This document shows, piece after piece, positions 43,821-52,010 of a stretch of DNA of 64,000 nt. The position numbers and the translations under genes are program-made. The notes beneath the pieces were generated by a model. That model was not told where the DNA came from. It did no database searches and was given only the letters and a program-made list of their open reading frames with translations. The DNA is taken from NCBI RefSeq assembly GCF_000758685.1, contig NZ_CP009286.1:5437001-5501000 (forward strand), given 5' to 3'. Numbering within the stretch: the first letter of the stretch is position 1; every line of letters starts with the position of its first letter. The stretch comes from Paenibacillus stellifer. GTDB lineage: Bacteria; Bacillota; Bacilli; Paenibacillales; Paenibacillaceae.

Positions 43821-44453
43821 TTACGTCTGGCTCACGAGGCGCTTCATCTCGGCGGCAGCGGCTTTCTTGTCCGTCAGGCTTGTAATACCGCCGCCTACGA
43901 TAACAAGGTCCGGCTGCGCCGCGATCACTTCAGGCAGCGTCTCCAGCTTGATGCCGCCGGCTATAGCCGTTTTGGCATGCTTGACCACACTCTTGATCGC
44001 CTTAAGATCCTGGAAGGAGTTCTTGCCTTCGGCCTGATGATCATACCCGGAATGCACGCAAATATAGTGCGCTCCCAGCGCATCGACCTCCGCCGCTCTC
44101 CCCTTGATATCCTTCACGTTGATCAGATCGACCAGAACCTCGCGGCCGCACTTGTTCGCTTCATCCACCGCGCCCTTGATCGTTGAATTGTCGGATACGC
44201 CAAGCACCGTTATAATGTCCGCTCCCGCCTCGGCCGCCTTCATCACCTCGTAACCGCCGGCATCCATCACCTTCAGATCGGCCAAAACGGTCAGGGATGG
44301 GAACGCGTCTTTGATCGCCTTTACGGCATGCAGCCCTTCGTTGATAACGATCGGTGTGCCGATCTCTACGATATCGATATGGTCGGCCACTTCGGCCACT
44401 ACCTCTTTAGCTCCGGGAATATCTACAAGATCAAGCGCCAGTTGAAGTTTCAT
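43821..44453 (-). CDS. hxlA: 3-hexulose-6-phosphate synthase
   Basis: HxlA condenses formaldehyde with ribulose 5-phosphate. The 210-residue barrel belongs to the OMP decarboxylase suprafamily: LALDLVDIPGA, ADLKVMDAGGYE (metal and catalytic Asp-x-Lys-x-x-Asp), and a late AGGIKLETLP/VIVGGGIT phosphate site. AAGGAG precedes the ATG. First gene of hxlAB. A palindrome overlapping the -35 region suggests activator control. Confidence 0.94.
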   Translation of the reverse strand: MKLQLALDLVDIPGAKEVVAEVADHIDIVEIGTPIVINEGLHAVKAIKDAFPSLTVLADLKVMDAGGYEVMKAAEAGADIITVLGVSDNSTIKGAVDEANKCGREVLVDLINVKDIKGRAAEVDALGAHYICVHSGYDHQAEGKNSFQDLKAIKSVVKHAKTAIAGGIKLETLPEVIAAQPDLVIVGGGITSLTDKKAAAAEMKRLVSQT

Positions 44454-44504
44454 TGTATGTTATCTCCTTTACGTTTACGCATGTTGAATGCTGTGTTGGA
44501 GTTT

Positions 44505-44534
44505 ATTGTAGAGCCTAAGCTTCCCGTACGGAAG
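44505..44534 (-). promoter_or_regulatory. hxlA promoter with palindromic candidate operator
   Basis: On the minus strand TACAAT (44510-44505) is a good -10. The -35 position is occupied by CTTCC-N5-GGAAG (44520-44534) instead of a consensus -35, as expected for an activator-dependent promoter. HxlR-type activators control hxlAB in Bacillus. Confidence 0.5.
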
Positions 44535-44596
44535 TAGGCACTTTGCCGTGGCGTAGTTACCCTGGGGATACTATTGGGCGTTAGGAGTGAACCTGA

Positions 44597-44630
44597 AAGA
44601 GCCCGCTCCCCAAACAGGGAACAGGCTCTT
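44597..44630 (-). terminator. Terminator after the 92-residue hypothetical gene
   Basis: AAGAGCC (44597-44603) and GGCTCTT (44624-44630) enclose a CTCCC/GGGA stem. It lies downstream of 44752 on the minus strand; no gene is seen between it and hxlA. Confidence 0.65.
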
Positions 44631-44751
44631 CTGCGCAATGCGCTCGTTCATTCCCGGCTCATTCTATGAACCGGACTTTATCAACGCATCGAAATGCAGC
44701 CCCTGTCCAGGGGCGCACCCGCGCTTCATATGGTTCTGCCGGATACTCACC

Positions 44752-45030
44752 CTAATCCAGGTAGCCCGCCAGCCCCTTGTCCATCAAGTAATCCATTTCC
44801 GCTTCCAGTATGTCCTCCACGGTAATTTCGTCCAGCTTGACGTCGCGGCGGCTCAGCACATAATCGACCAGATCGTCACTGTCGATATCGACCTCGCCCT
44901 TGGCGTTCGCCTTCGCACCGTTTATAAAGACCTGAGCATGCTTCAGCACCAGAGCTACCGCCTTGGGATCCGCCTTCGTCTCCTTCACAATATAGGTGAT
45001 CAGCTCCTGCTCGTTGACGCGCTCTTTCAA
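44752..45030 (-). CDS. Conserved small acidic protein of unknown function
   Basis: A 92-residue acidic, mostly helical protein (TTG start, with AGGAAAGGAT upstream). It has ALVLKHAQVFINGAKANAKG followed by EVDIDSDDLVDYVL and an acidic tail; no membrane segment or known motif. I recognise no function. It is transcribed leftward, 90 bp after the GGDEF gene, possibly with it. Confidence 0.7.
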   Translation of the reverse strand: MKERVNEQELITYIVKETKADPKAVALVLKHAQVFINGAKANAKGEVDIDSDDLVDYVLSRRDVKLDEITVEDILEAEMDYLMDKGLAGYLD

Positions 45031-45118
45031 TGGGGTTCATCCTTTCCTGTTGGGCTCAGCCCCATTGTATCACAATCCGCGCCGGTTCCGTTCATGCCGC
45101 AAGGATCGCCCGCCGGAA

Positions 45119-46678
45119 TCAGGAGGCGGTAAATTCTCCGCTCATCGTAACCATATTCTTGCCGTTTGTCTTTGATATGTATAAAGCTTGATCCGCCTGA
45201 CGGTACAACTCCTCAAAGGGCGCATCGGGCTCCTCGGCATAGACGACACCGATGCTGACCGTCAGCTGTATCAGTCTTCCCCCGTCCAGCATTACATTAT
45301 GGGGGACGAGCGCATGCCGAATCGCTTCCGCCGACTCCATAGCCTCTTCCCTGCCTGAAGCCGGCAGACAGAGTGCGAACTCCTCTCCCCCGAGGCGTCC
45401 GGCGAACGCTCCGTTCCGGCACAAATGCCGAAGCTTCCGGGCAAAGGAAATAAGCGCCTGGTCGCCGGCCAAATGACCGTAGGTGTCGTTCACCAATTTG
45501 AAATCGTCAATATCCATCAGCAGCATCGCAAGCCCGTCGCCGTCCGGACCCTTCCAGGCATTGAATGTCTTCAGGAAATGCCGCCGGTTGCTCAGCCCGG
45601 TGAGGTCATCCATGGAGGCCTGGTACTTCAGCTCCCGCTCATGGCGCTTCTCATCGCTATAATCCTTCAGCATGAGCAGCATGGAAGCCTGCCCGAAGCC
45701 TTCGCCGCCCAGCGGGATCAGCGATACGCCCCAGCATATATCCTCGTTCTCGCCCATATGGAGCTTGATTTCCCCGCCTCTTCGCTCATTAAAGCTCGTC
45801 AAAAGGGAAGGATGCTCCTGCAAATATGGAATGAGGGACCGCCCGGCCCAGCTTCCCGATACGGGTCCGAATACCCGGCTCATCAGCCGCTCTCCCGTTT
45901 CATTCACGCTGACAATACCTCCGTCCGGGCCAATCACGGCCACTCCCTGGCTGGCGCTATTCTCCCCGTAATCAGTCACAGACGGCCCCATATTAAGTGC
46001 CGAGCGGCGGTACACTGTGAAATAAATCGCAACCACCGCCGGGAGCATAACAAGCGCGGTGAAGCCAGGCAGCGTAATATGCAGCGCCGGATTCGCCACA
46101 ATGCAGGCAACCGGAATCAGCATGCCGATAAGAACAGGTATATGAGGCTTCCTCCGTTCCCGGGGAAGGCGGAGCAGCGAAATGAGAAGCAGAACGGCAG
46201 CGTACATGCTGAATAGCTGGTCATACGCAATAAGTCCCATACTGAGCAGCGTCGGCTTCACATAAATGCCGCTGATGCCGGCGACGGTCTCCATGCCTAC
46301 TGCGCTGCGCATCAGATGATGATAGGAATCGGTAAAGATCAGAAGGAAGTAGAGAAAGATCGGAGAAGCGAGCAGAGCGAGCCTTTTGCGGGAAATGCTG
46401 TGCGAGGGAGCTGTGTAATTCTTCACCGCGGCGTAAGCGAACAAGTCGATCAGGAACAAAGGAATCTGCTGAATATTTCGGAGCCATAGCTTAAGCTTGA
46501 ACATCGGAGCCATGATTTCCGCGGCAGCACCCGTTAGAGCGAGGCCGATCAGCAGCAGCAGAATCCACAGATAACGCCTGCCCGGCAGCCTTCTGAACCG
46601 GTAGGACATAATTCCCATATACAGGCTGATAATTCCAACCAGCAACAAGTAGTACGGATATCCTTTCATCCACGGCAT
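45119..46678 (-). CDS. Membrane-bound diguanylate cyclase with PAS domain
   Basis: A 519-residue protein. Residues 1-205 contain seven predicted helices in the layout of a histidine-kinase-type 7TM sensor; a PAS domain follows (QGVAVIGPDGGIVSVNETGE, about 225-340), then GGDEF (DDLTGLSNRRHF to the end) with an intact GGEEF signature (RLGGEEFALCL). It should make cyclic di-GMP from GTP. The frame is open upstream to 47095 but AGGAG is 9 bp before ATG 46678 and the product then begins MPWMKGYPYYLLL with the first helix. It is divergent from the AAA remnant. Confidence 0.92.
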   Translation of the reverse strand: MPWMKGYPYYLLLVGIISLYMGIMSYRFRRLPGRRYLWILLLLIGLALTGAAAEIMAPMFKLKLWLRNIQQIPLFLIDLFAYAAVKNYTAPSHSISRKRLALLASPIFLYFLLIFTDSYHHLMRSAVGMETVAGISGIYVKPTLLSMGLIAYDQLFSMYAAVLLLISLLRLPRERRKPHIPVLIGMLIPVACIVANPALHITLPGFTALVMLPAVVAIYFTVYRRSALNMGPSVTDYGENSASQGVAVIGPDGGIVSVNETGERLMSRVFGPVSGSWAGRSLIPYLQEHPSLLTSFNERRGGEIKLHMGENEDICWGVSLIPLGGEGFGQASMLLMLKDYSDEKRHERELKYQASMDDLTGLSNRRHFLKTFNAWKGPDGDGLAMLLMDIDDFKLVNDTYGHLAGDQALISFARKLRHLCRNGAFAGRLGGEEFALCLPASGREEAMESAEAIRHALVPHNVMLDGGRLIQLTVSIGVVYAEEPDAPFEELYRQADQALYISKTNGKNMVTMSGEFTAS

Positions 46679-46814
46679 GGACATTTCTCCTATTTTTTTA
46701 TATGGCTTCGACTCATTATATCCTATAACTTCCAACAATTGAACTTGGCCTTCATTAAATTGCGTCTCTTTTTTTGATTGCTTATAATGATGAAGAACTA
46801 GAGAAAGGGCGTGA

Positions 46815-47207
46815 TACTCCGCGCTGCGCCGTCCGGGCCGGTTCAACCATCTTCTGTTCGTTCCGCCTCCAGAAGCGGCGGAGCGGGAGCTGATTCTCGG
46901 CCTCAAGCTGGCGGGCAAGCCGCAGGAGAAGCTGAGCCTGAAGCGGTGGTCCGATATGACTACGCATTTCTCCGGCGCCGATCTGGAGCAGATCGTAAGG
47001 GACGCGGTGGAGAAGGCGATCGAGCGCTCTCTCGAATCGGGAAGCATCCAGCCGATTACCGATAACGACATGAAGGCGAGCATCGCCGGACGCAAGCCGA
47101 CAACGCTGGACTGGTTCTCGACGGCGAAGAATTACGCAACATTCAGCGACATCAACAAAGATTACGAGCAGGTGCTCGACTACGCGAAGACCCACCGAAT
47201 CAAATGA
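46815..47207 (+). pseudogene. 5'-truncated AAA+ ATPase
   Basis: Starting just after an in-frame stop at 46812 the frame reads YSALRRPGRFNHLLFVPPPE, the second-region-of-homology with arginine finger of classical AAA ATPases. It then continues through the C-terminal lid (THFSGADLEQIVRDAVEKAI). Walker A and Walker B are missing and no start codon precedes the homology; the first ATG is 46956, which would give an 83-residue lid fragment. So the 5' two-thirds of the gene has been lost, with the break near 46812 next to the divergent GGDEF gene's promoter. The 3' neighbour is a TPR gene that probably was its operon partner. Confidence 0.78.
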
Positions 47208-47217
47208 ACAGGCGGTG

Positions 47218-48108
47218 ATGTCCGTGAATACGAGTGAATCGGGTGCTCTGCATGGTGTGCGGGTCTACCAGCTGATGAACTGGCGCCGCTTCCCGGAAGC
47301 GATCCGCGAAGCCGAGAATTGGATCGCGGAAGACCCTGAGAACTCCGACGCCTACGGGATGCTGGCCCAGGTGCACTTGAAGGCCGGCAGCTATGATCAA
47401 GCGCTGCACTGGTCGTCCGAGAGTCTGCGCTGCGATCCCGAGAATCCCATCGCCTGGTTCGTGCGAACCATTACGCTCTATTCGCAGGGCGAGGAGAAGC
47501 TGTTCATGGAGGCGGTGGTCGAGGCGCAGCGGATCGATCCCCTGGAGAGCCATTATCCGTTTCTTAAATTCAATCTTTATCACAAGAAAGGCAGTCTCAA
47601 GGAAGCGAGAGAGGAGCTGGACCAGGCGCTCCGGCTGAATCCGGACCGGGCCCTGTACCTTGCGGCCGACAGCTATCTTCGGGCCAACTCCCGGGATTTC
47701 GAAAGCTCGCTCGCCTCGGAGGGCATGGCGCTCTTCCAGGACCCCGAGGATGACCAGACCTTTCTGCATCTTGCCTGGGCAGCGAACCGCAGAGGGGATT
47801 ACGGCAAGGAACTCGAATTCATGAAGAACGCGGTCCGCATCGACCCTGCCGACGAGCAGATCCGGGCCGAATATTTGAGCAGCCTGCAGAAGAAATATTG
47901 GTTCTACCGGGTGCTGCTGATGCCGTTCGTCGTGAAGAAGCGGCTCGCGAGGTGGCAGTTCCTGCTGATCTGGATCGTGCTCTGGCTCGTCTTTCGTCCG
48001 TTAGTGGTGCTGTTTCTGCTGCTCTACGTCCTGGCTCACTGGGCCTCCAGGCTTATGGTTCGGGTGCAGGTGTTCGGCTGGCGGTCGCTGTTTCGCAAAA
48101 TCTCGTAA
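47218..48108 (+). CDS. TPR-repeat protein with C-terminal membrane helices
   Basis: A 296-residue protein with about five tetratricopeptide repeats (for example SDAYGMLAQVHLKAGSYDQA and NAVRIDPADEQIR). It ends with two hydrophobic helices (WQFLLIWIVLWLVFRPLVVL, then LLLYVLAHWASRLMV) and a basic tail. It probably is a membrane-anchored assembly factor. It follows the AAA fragment by 10 bp, which suggests a former two-gene unit; its present promoter is unclear. Confidence 0.85.
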   Translation: MSVNTSESGALHGVRVYQLMNWRRFPEAIREAENWIAEDPENSDAYGMLAQVHLKAGSYDQALHWSSESLRCDPENPIAWFVRTITLYSQGEEKLFMEAVVEAQRIDPLESHYPFLKFNLYHKKGSLKEAREELDQALRLNPDRALYLAADSYLRANSRDFESSLASEGMALFQDPEDDQTFLHLAWAANRRGDYGKELEFMKNAVRIDPADEQIRAEYLSSLQKKYWFYRVLLMPFVVKKRLARWQFLLIWIVLWLVFRPLVVLFLLLYVLAHWASRLMVRVQVFGWRSLFRKIS

Positions 48109-48191
48109 GCCCGGTCTTATCTGCATAGGTTTGTACATACATAAGAATATTCAAGCATAAGGACTTCAATCGCGAAGCTTGTTTTTTTGTT

Positions 48192-48247
48192 AAAAAAGGG
48201 ACCCTCGCCACAGCAGCCGTCCGGCCGCCGCATCGCAAGGGTCCCTT
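48192..48247 (-). terminator. Terminator of rpmE2
   Basis: AAGGGACCCT (48196-48205) pairs perfectly with AGGGTCCCTT (48238-48247), and the minus strand continues into TTTTTT. It may serve the convergent TPR gene as well. Confidence 0.85.
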
Positions 48248-48258
48248 CGTTATTCCTC

Positions 48259-48510
48259 TTATTGCTTCTTCTGATTCAGGCGCTGATTGAAACGGTCGAT
48301 CCGGCCGCCGGTGTCGATGTTCTTCTGTCTGCCGGTGTAGAACGGATGGGAAGCGGAACTGGAATCCACCCGGATGACCGGATAGGAATTGCCGTCCTCC
48401 CATTCCATCGTCTCGTTCGAAGACTTCGTGGAGGCGCTAAGGAACTTGTAGTCTGCGCTGGCGTCGTAGAAAATGACCTGGTTGTACTTCGGATGAATAC
48501 CTTCTCTCAT
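48259..48510 (-). CDS. rpmE2: 50S ribosomal protein L31 type B
   Basis: An 83-residue L31 of the zinc-independent type: [20 protein letters not shown], then [20 protein letters not shown] and RIDRFNQRL. The four Cys of zinc-binding L31 are absent. In B. subtilis the equivalent (YtiA) is repressed by Zur and replaces zinc-L31 when zinc is scarce; no obvious Zur box was seen in the 50 bp upstream. A copy of the 95-bp repeat lies 54 bp upstream. Confidence 0.97.
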   Translation of the reverse strand: MREGIHPKYNQVIFYDASADYKFLSASTKSSNETMEWEDGNSYPVIRVDSSSASHPFYTGRQKNIDTGGRIDRFNQRLNQKKQ

Positions 48511-48563
48511 GGTTATCCCTCTTTTCCGTTAATTGAAGCTCAAGTATCATATACCCTGAAACG

Positions 48564-48658
48564 CAAGGATAAACGCCTGACGGCGTCCTTTAGACGCCGT
48601 GCGTTAACCGAGAAATAGAAGACCTATTATAAGCAACAGCTTATAAAGTCTTATATTT
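48564..48658 (+). repeat. 95-bp structured repeat, copy 2
   Basis: The counterpart of 22605-22699. Hairpin 1: CGGCGTC-cttta-GACGCCG inside AACGC/GCGTT. Hairpin 2: TTATAAGC-aaca-GCTTATAA inside AAGAC/GTCTT. It lies between the starts/ends of two leftward genes (upstream of rpmE2, downstream of the K+ channel gene). The same plus-strand frame (KDKRLTASFRRRALTEK, stop) is open in it. Confidence 0.85.
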
Positions 48659-48709
48659 GAACAAACCTCTCAACATTGTGGCCGGATTTCCGGCAAAACA
48701 TACCGCCGC

Positions 48710-49723
48710 CTACACCGTCCGTCCCGCAATCTTCCGGTAGGTTGCCTCATCCGAGACGACATACAGCCGGGCCTGCTCCGGGATCGGATCGCCCAGCCGC
48801 CGGTTGATCCCGAGATCATTCCGGTCGGCGATAAGCGTCGCGCCCTGGCGCAGCAGCGCCTGAAAAGCATCCTCATAAGTCTTCCACGACCGGTCGACCG
48901 GAACCTCGTAAATGTCATCGCCGTGGGCGCGGCTGATCAGCTGCGCAATGACTTCAGGGTTCCCCTCCTGCAGCGCGGCCCGCACGGCAAGGCGGGAGAC
49001 CGCGTCGTGGGAGAGCACGAAATCATTGACCCGGACATGCCGGAAGTTCTGCACGTTCTTCTCTTGCTGAATTTCCACCGTCGTATGCACGTCCGGAGCC
49101 AGCCGCTCGATACTCGAAGCGATCAGCAGCGTCTTGCCGTCGACAAGCGAAGCCTCATCAATTCGCGTATCGCCGAAGATAATCGCGGCCCGCGCCCGGG
49201 CGATGCCCGCCTTATCCAGAATTTCGTCAGAGGACGGGTCGCCGCTGATGAAATGAACCTGGCGCAGCTGCTCCAGCGGATGCTGGCCCGATTCGTCGAT
49301 GATCACAATATGGCAGTCCGGGTTATAGCTGAGAATTTCCTCCACCGCCGACTGCGCTTTTTTGCTCCAGTTAATAAGAATAACATGACTTCTTCCTACA
49401 TAAGACAGCTTGCCCGCCCTCCTCTGTCTCCCGATCTCCGCGATGGAATCGATGACCTTGCCAATGACCAGGCTGAGCAGCCCGATGCCAAAAATATACA
49501 GAAAGATCGAGAAGATTTGACCGGCATGGGTTTTGGCGAAAAAGTCGCCGTAGCCCACCGTGGCCATAGTCGTCATGACCCAATAGAACGCATTGAACCA
49601 ATTGCCGAAAGTTCCCGGTTCGAGCAGGTAAGCCGCCGTCGCGCTGAGCAGGACGAACAGGAGGATAATCAGCCCGATCGTTCGTTTCCGGATATTCGTC
49701 ATAATTGTGGACAGCTTGAGCAA
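48710..49723 (-). CDS. Two-TM potassium channel with TrkA-N/RCK domain
   Basis: A 337-residue channel subunit. TM1 is about residues 16-33, the pore carries the K+ selectivity filter TVGYGD at 55-60, TM2 is about 70-90, and a regulator-of-K+-conductance domain starts at about 111 (HVILINWSKKAQ). The C-terminal half (EVPVDRSWKTYEDAFQALLR onward) fits TrkA-C-like ligand binding. It resembles B. subtilis YugO and MthK. The TTG start is uncertain; ATG 49702 is an alternative. It is the last gene of the five-gene operon beginning at 52723, 37 bp after the DUF350 gene. Confidence 0.92.
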   Translation of the reverse strand: MLKLSTIMTNIRKRTIGLIILLFVLLSATAAYLLEPGTFGNWFNAFYWVMTTMATVGYGDFFAKTHAGQIFSIFLYIFGIGLLSLVIGKVIDSIAEIGRQRRAGKLSYVGRSHVILINWSKKAQSAVEEILSYNPDCHIVIIDESGQHPLEQLRQVHFISGDPSSDEILDKAGIARARAAIIFGDTRIDEASLVDGKTLLIASSIERLAPDVHTTVEIQQEKNVQNFRHVRVNDFVLSHDAVSRLAVRAALQEGNPEVIAQLISRAHGDDIYEVPVDRSWKTYEDAFQALLRQGATLIADRNDLGINRRLGDPIPEQARLYVVSDEATYRKIAGRTV

Positions 49724-49760
49724 AAAATGAATGGTGCTCTCCTCCCGCCGGGAATCCCGC

Positions 49761-50153
49761 TTAAATAATCAGACTGCTGATCGCAAAGGCCGTACCGATA
49801 AACACCATGCACAGCAGCGTTCCGACCGCCACATTGCCTTCTTTCAGCTGCTCCGACACCCGGAAATTGATCGTCACCAGTTCAAAAATCCAGTATGCCG
49901 CCACCAGGCACACATACCCGACCGCGAACCACAACGCCATGAACCAGATCGATGTATTGGTATAGGCCGCCACGCCGAGAATAATGGCGGTTGCGAGAAA
50001 CTTCCCGCCCAGCGCCAGGCCGACGGCCGTATTGCCTTTTTTCAGCTCTTCCAGATCCTTAAACGGTGTCATCCAGCTGAATATGAGCATCCCGACCAGC
50101 TGGAGAACGATGATTACTGCCACACTTACCAGAATATTAATCACATCCGTCAT
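49761..50153 (-). CDS. DUF350 (YjfL-type) membrane protein
   Basis: A 130-residue protein with four helices made of two similar halves (each ending in a GNTAVGLALGG or GNVAVGTLL motif), the hallmark of DUF350/YjfL. Function unknown. ATG 50153 overlaps the lipoprotein stop (ATGA) and has GGGGG upstream; a GTG at 50162 is the alternative. In enterobacteria YjfL is encoded beside a glutathionylspermidine-synthase-like ligase, as here. Confidence 0.9.
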   Translation of the reverse strand: MTDVINILVSVAVIIVLQLVGMLIFSWMTPFKDLEELKKGNTAVGLALGGKFLATAIILGVAAYTNTSIWFMALWFAVGYVCLVAAYWIFELVTINFRVSEQLKEGNVAVGTLLCMVFIGTAFAISSLII

Positions 50154-50812
50154 TTCGCCCACCCCCGAAATTTTGCATAAGCCAAATCGTAGTCCGCAAA
50201 ATCATGAACTTCTTCCAGCACGACGGAGACCACTTTCTTCTTCTCCATGTCGGTATAGCGTTTGGCGTCGATCGGCTGCTTGATCCGGTTGCCCGACGGC
50301 AGCTCCACCACAGCGAAGTTCCGGGTCTTGCCCTTGTACTCCGTCTTGTACACGCCGACAAGGTCGACGTCTGTCGTGACTGATACTTTCAGGTTCTTCA
50401 GATCGTCTGTAGCCGACTGCAGATCCTTGTACGATTTGATCGTGGACCAGGCCGACAGCTTAACCGTGTTCTTCTGGTCGGCGTCCGTCGTCATTTCGGC
50501 ATCCATATATTGAAGCGTCCATACCTTGTCGCCCGTGGCATAGTTGTTGTCGTTGGGCAGCAGCTCGTTGTCGGGCAGGATCGTCATGTCGCTGCCGACC
50601 AGATCCCCGACTGTGCCTTCCACGACCCGGTAATCCCACGGAACGCGCGCCACATCACTCGTCGTATCGGCATTCGGATTCGTGGAGAAGACGCTGTCCG
50701 GATTATTGGAGCAGGCGGTCAGGCCCAGCACCGCTGCGATCAGCAGCGGCAGCAGGACAAGACGCAGGCTCCGGCCGCGCCGCGCAGCCGTCTTGCTAGA
50801 GTTCTTGCGCAA
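50150..50812 (-). CDS. Lipoprotein of unknown function in the ligase operon
   Basis: A 220-residue lipoprotein. A basic N-terminus and hydrophobic core end in the lipobox LTAC (Cys34), so it should be anchored on the outer face of the membrane. The mature part begins with an Asn/Ser/Thr-rich stretch, then VPWDYRVVEGTVGDLVG and a mixed alpha/beta region. No family was recognised. TTG start (GGGAG 9 bp upstream); it overlaps the ligase gene by 17 bp and the DUF350 gene by 4 bp. Confidence 0.85.
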   Translation of the reverse strand: MRKNSSKTAARRGRSLRLVLLPLLIAAVLGLTACSNNPDSVFSTNPNADTTSDVARVPWDYRVVEGTVGDLVGSDMTILPDNELLPNDNNYATGDKVWTLQYMDAEMTTDADQKNTVKLSAWSTIKSYKDLQSATDDLKNLKVSVTTDVDLVGVYKTEYKGKTRNFAVVELPSGNRIKQPIDAKRYTDMEKKKVVSVVLEEVHDFADYDLAYAKFRGWAK

Positions 50813-52010
50813 TTGGTCTCACTCCCATGGCAATAAAGTGGCTTGTATTTCCGGTAATGGGTCCGCCGCCCCGGCCCAGCAGGCCGCACGGCTTCCCGTT
50901 GATCACGAACATGCCGGTCAACAGATGAAGCTCGCCTTCCGGCGTCCCGATTCTCGCCAGCTCCGCCCGCTTCTGGTACACGGACGGAAACAGCGCGCTG
51001 CTGTCGAATCCGTCTTCATCCTCCAGCTCCAGGCTTCCCGCAGGGTCGTAGAGCCGGACGGAGCCGCCCTCGCGGCCGAACATCGACTTGGAGACGAAGT
51101 TCCCGGAGAAGACCGGCTTGTTATAAGTCGGAAGCATGTAGTTCTCAATCGCTTCGCGGTCTTCGGCGTCGAACAGCAGGCCGAGCTCATACAGCCCCCA
51201 TACCGCGGCCATCAGTCCCTTGGACTGAAGCAGAATGCTATGGGGATTGTTGAATAGCGTCAGCTGGCCGGTCTCAACCGAATAAGCCAGCGCATCGCCG
51301 CCTTCATCGACGGCCATCCACTCCTTCGGATACAGCGCGAACATCCGCTCAATGACGCGGCCCTGACCGTCCTTGACGACCCCATCGTCAATGGTCAGCT
51401 CCAGACAGTCCACGCAGGCAATATCGAGACCGCTGTGGCGGACCAGTGCTTCAATCGTGCCCGAATCCTCGAGATGAGTGCCATAATCGACGCAAGCCGC
51501 GGTATCGGGCAACTCTTCACCCCAAGCGGCCGCAACCTGCTCTGGCATTCCCCCGTTAACCGTGGGCACGCCTTCTCTCTGACACACCCAGGGCGTCGCG
51601 ATCGACGCTTCCACGTAACCTGTCGGTGTGTCCGCGTTCAGCTCCAGCAGCTTGATTACGCCTTCATCCGACACGGCAAAATCAAACCGGGCATACCGGC
51701 TGATCAGTCCCTCGGACGGAATCGGGATCAGATCAAGCATCTCCCACAGCACCTCCGGAATGCCAATCAGACTGTACAGATCATGGCGTCCGTGCACATA
51801 GCGGGCGGCCTTGTCGAGCACGTTCCACAAACGCCCGGAGGCCCGATACAGCTCCTCATAGACATCTCCGCGCATGACCGCAACGCCGTCCAGCCAGTAT
51901 TCCTCGTCTTCAAGATCGGCCCAGGTGAAGCCCATCTCCCCGAGCTTCTCCACCGCTTCCTCGCGGCCGCCTCCCTGATGGCCGATCCATTCAAATACAG
52001 GCCTTGTCAT
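50796..52010 (-). CDS. Glutathionylspermidine-synthase-like ATP-grasp ligase (YgiC/YjfC type)
   Basis: A 404-residue ATP-grasp amide ligase related to the synthetase domain of glutathionylspermidine synthase and E. coli YgiC/YjfC. Recognisable blocks are RYARFDFAVSDEGVIKLLEL with NADTPTGYVEAS (metal and substrate region), PHSILLQSKGLMAAVW, a KPVFSGNFVSKSMFGREGG phosphate-binding stretch and a C-terminal GLLGRGGGPITGNTSHFI. There is no amidase (CHAP) domain, so only ligation is expected. The real acceptor is unknown. It is coupled by ATGA to the Ser-rich gene upstream, whose product may be its substrate. Confidence 0.93.
   Translation of the reverse strand: MTRPVFEWIGHQGGGREEAVEKLGEMGFTWADLEDEEYWLDGVAVMRGDVYEELYRASGRLWNVLDKAARYVHGRHDLYSLIGIPEVLWEMLDLIPIPSEGLISRYARFDFAVSDEGVIKLLELNADTPTGYVEASIATPWVCQREGVPTVNGGMPEQVAAAWGEELPDTAACVDYGTHLEDSGTIEALVRHSGLDIACVDCLELTIDDGVVKDGQGRVIERMFALYPKEWMAVDEGGDALAYSVETGQLTLFNNPHSILLQSKGLMAAVWGLYELGLLFDAEDREAIENYMLPTYNKPVFSGNFVSKSMFGREGGSVRLYDPAGSLELEDEDGFDSSALFPSVYQKRAELARIGTPEGELHLLTGMFVINGKPCGLLGRGGGPITGNTSHFIAMGVRPIAQEL

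Noticed and set aside
44450..44638. Leftward 62-codon ORF before hxlA
   Set aside because: Covers the hxlA promoter and the upstream terminator hairpin; no family similarity.
48187..48618. 143-codon rightward ORF ending KDKRLTASFRRRALTEK
   Set aside because: Antisense to rpmE2 and completed only by the 95-bp repeat.
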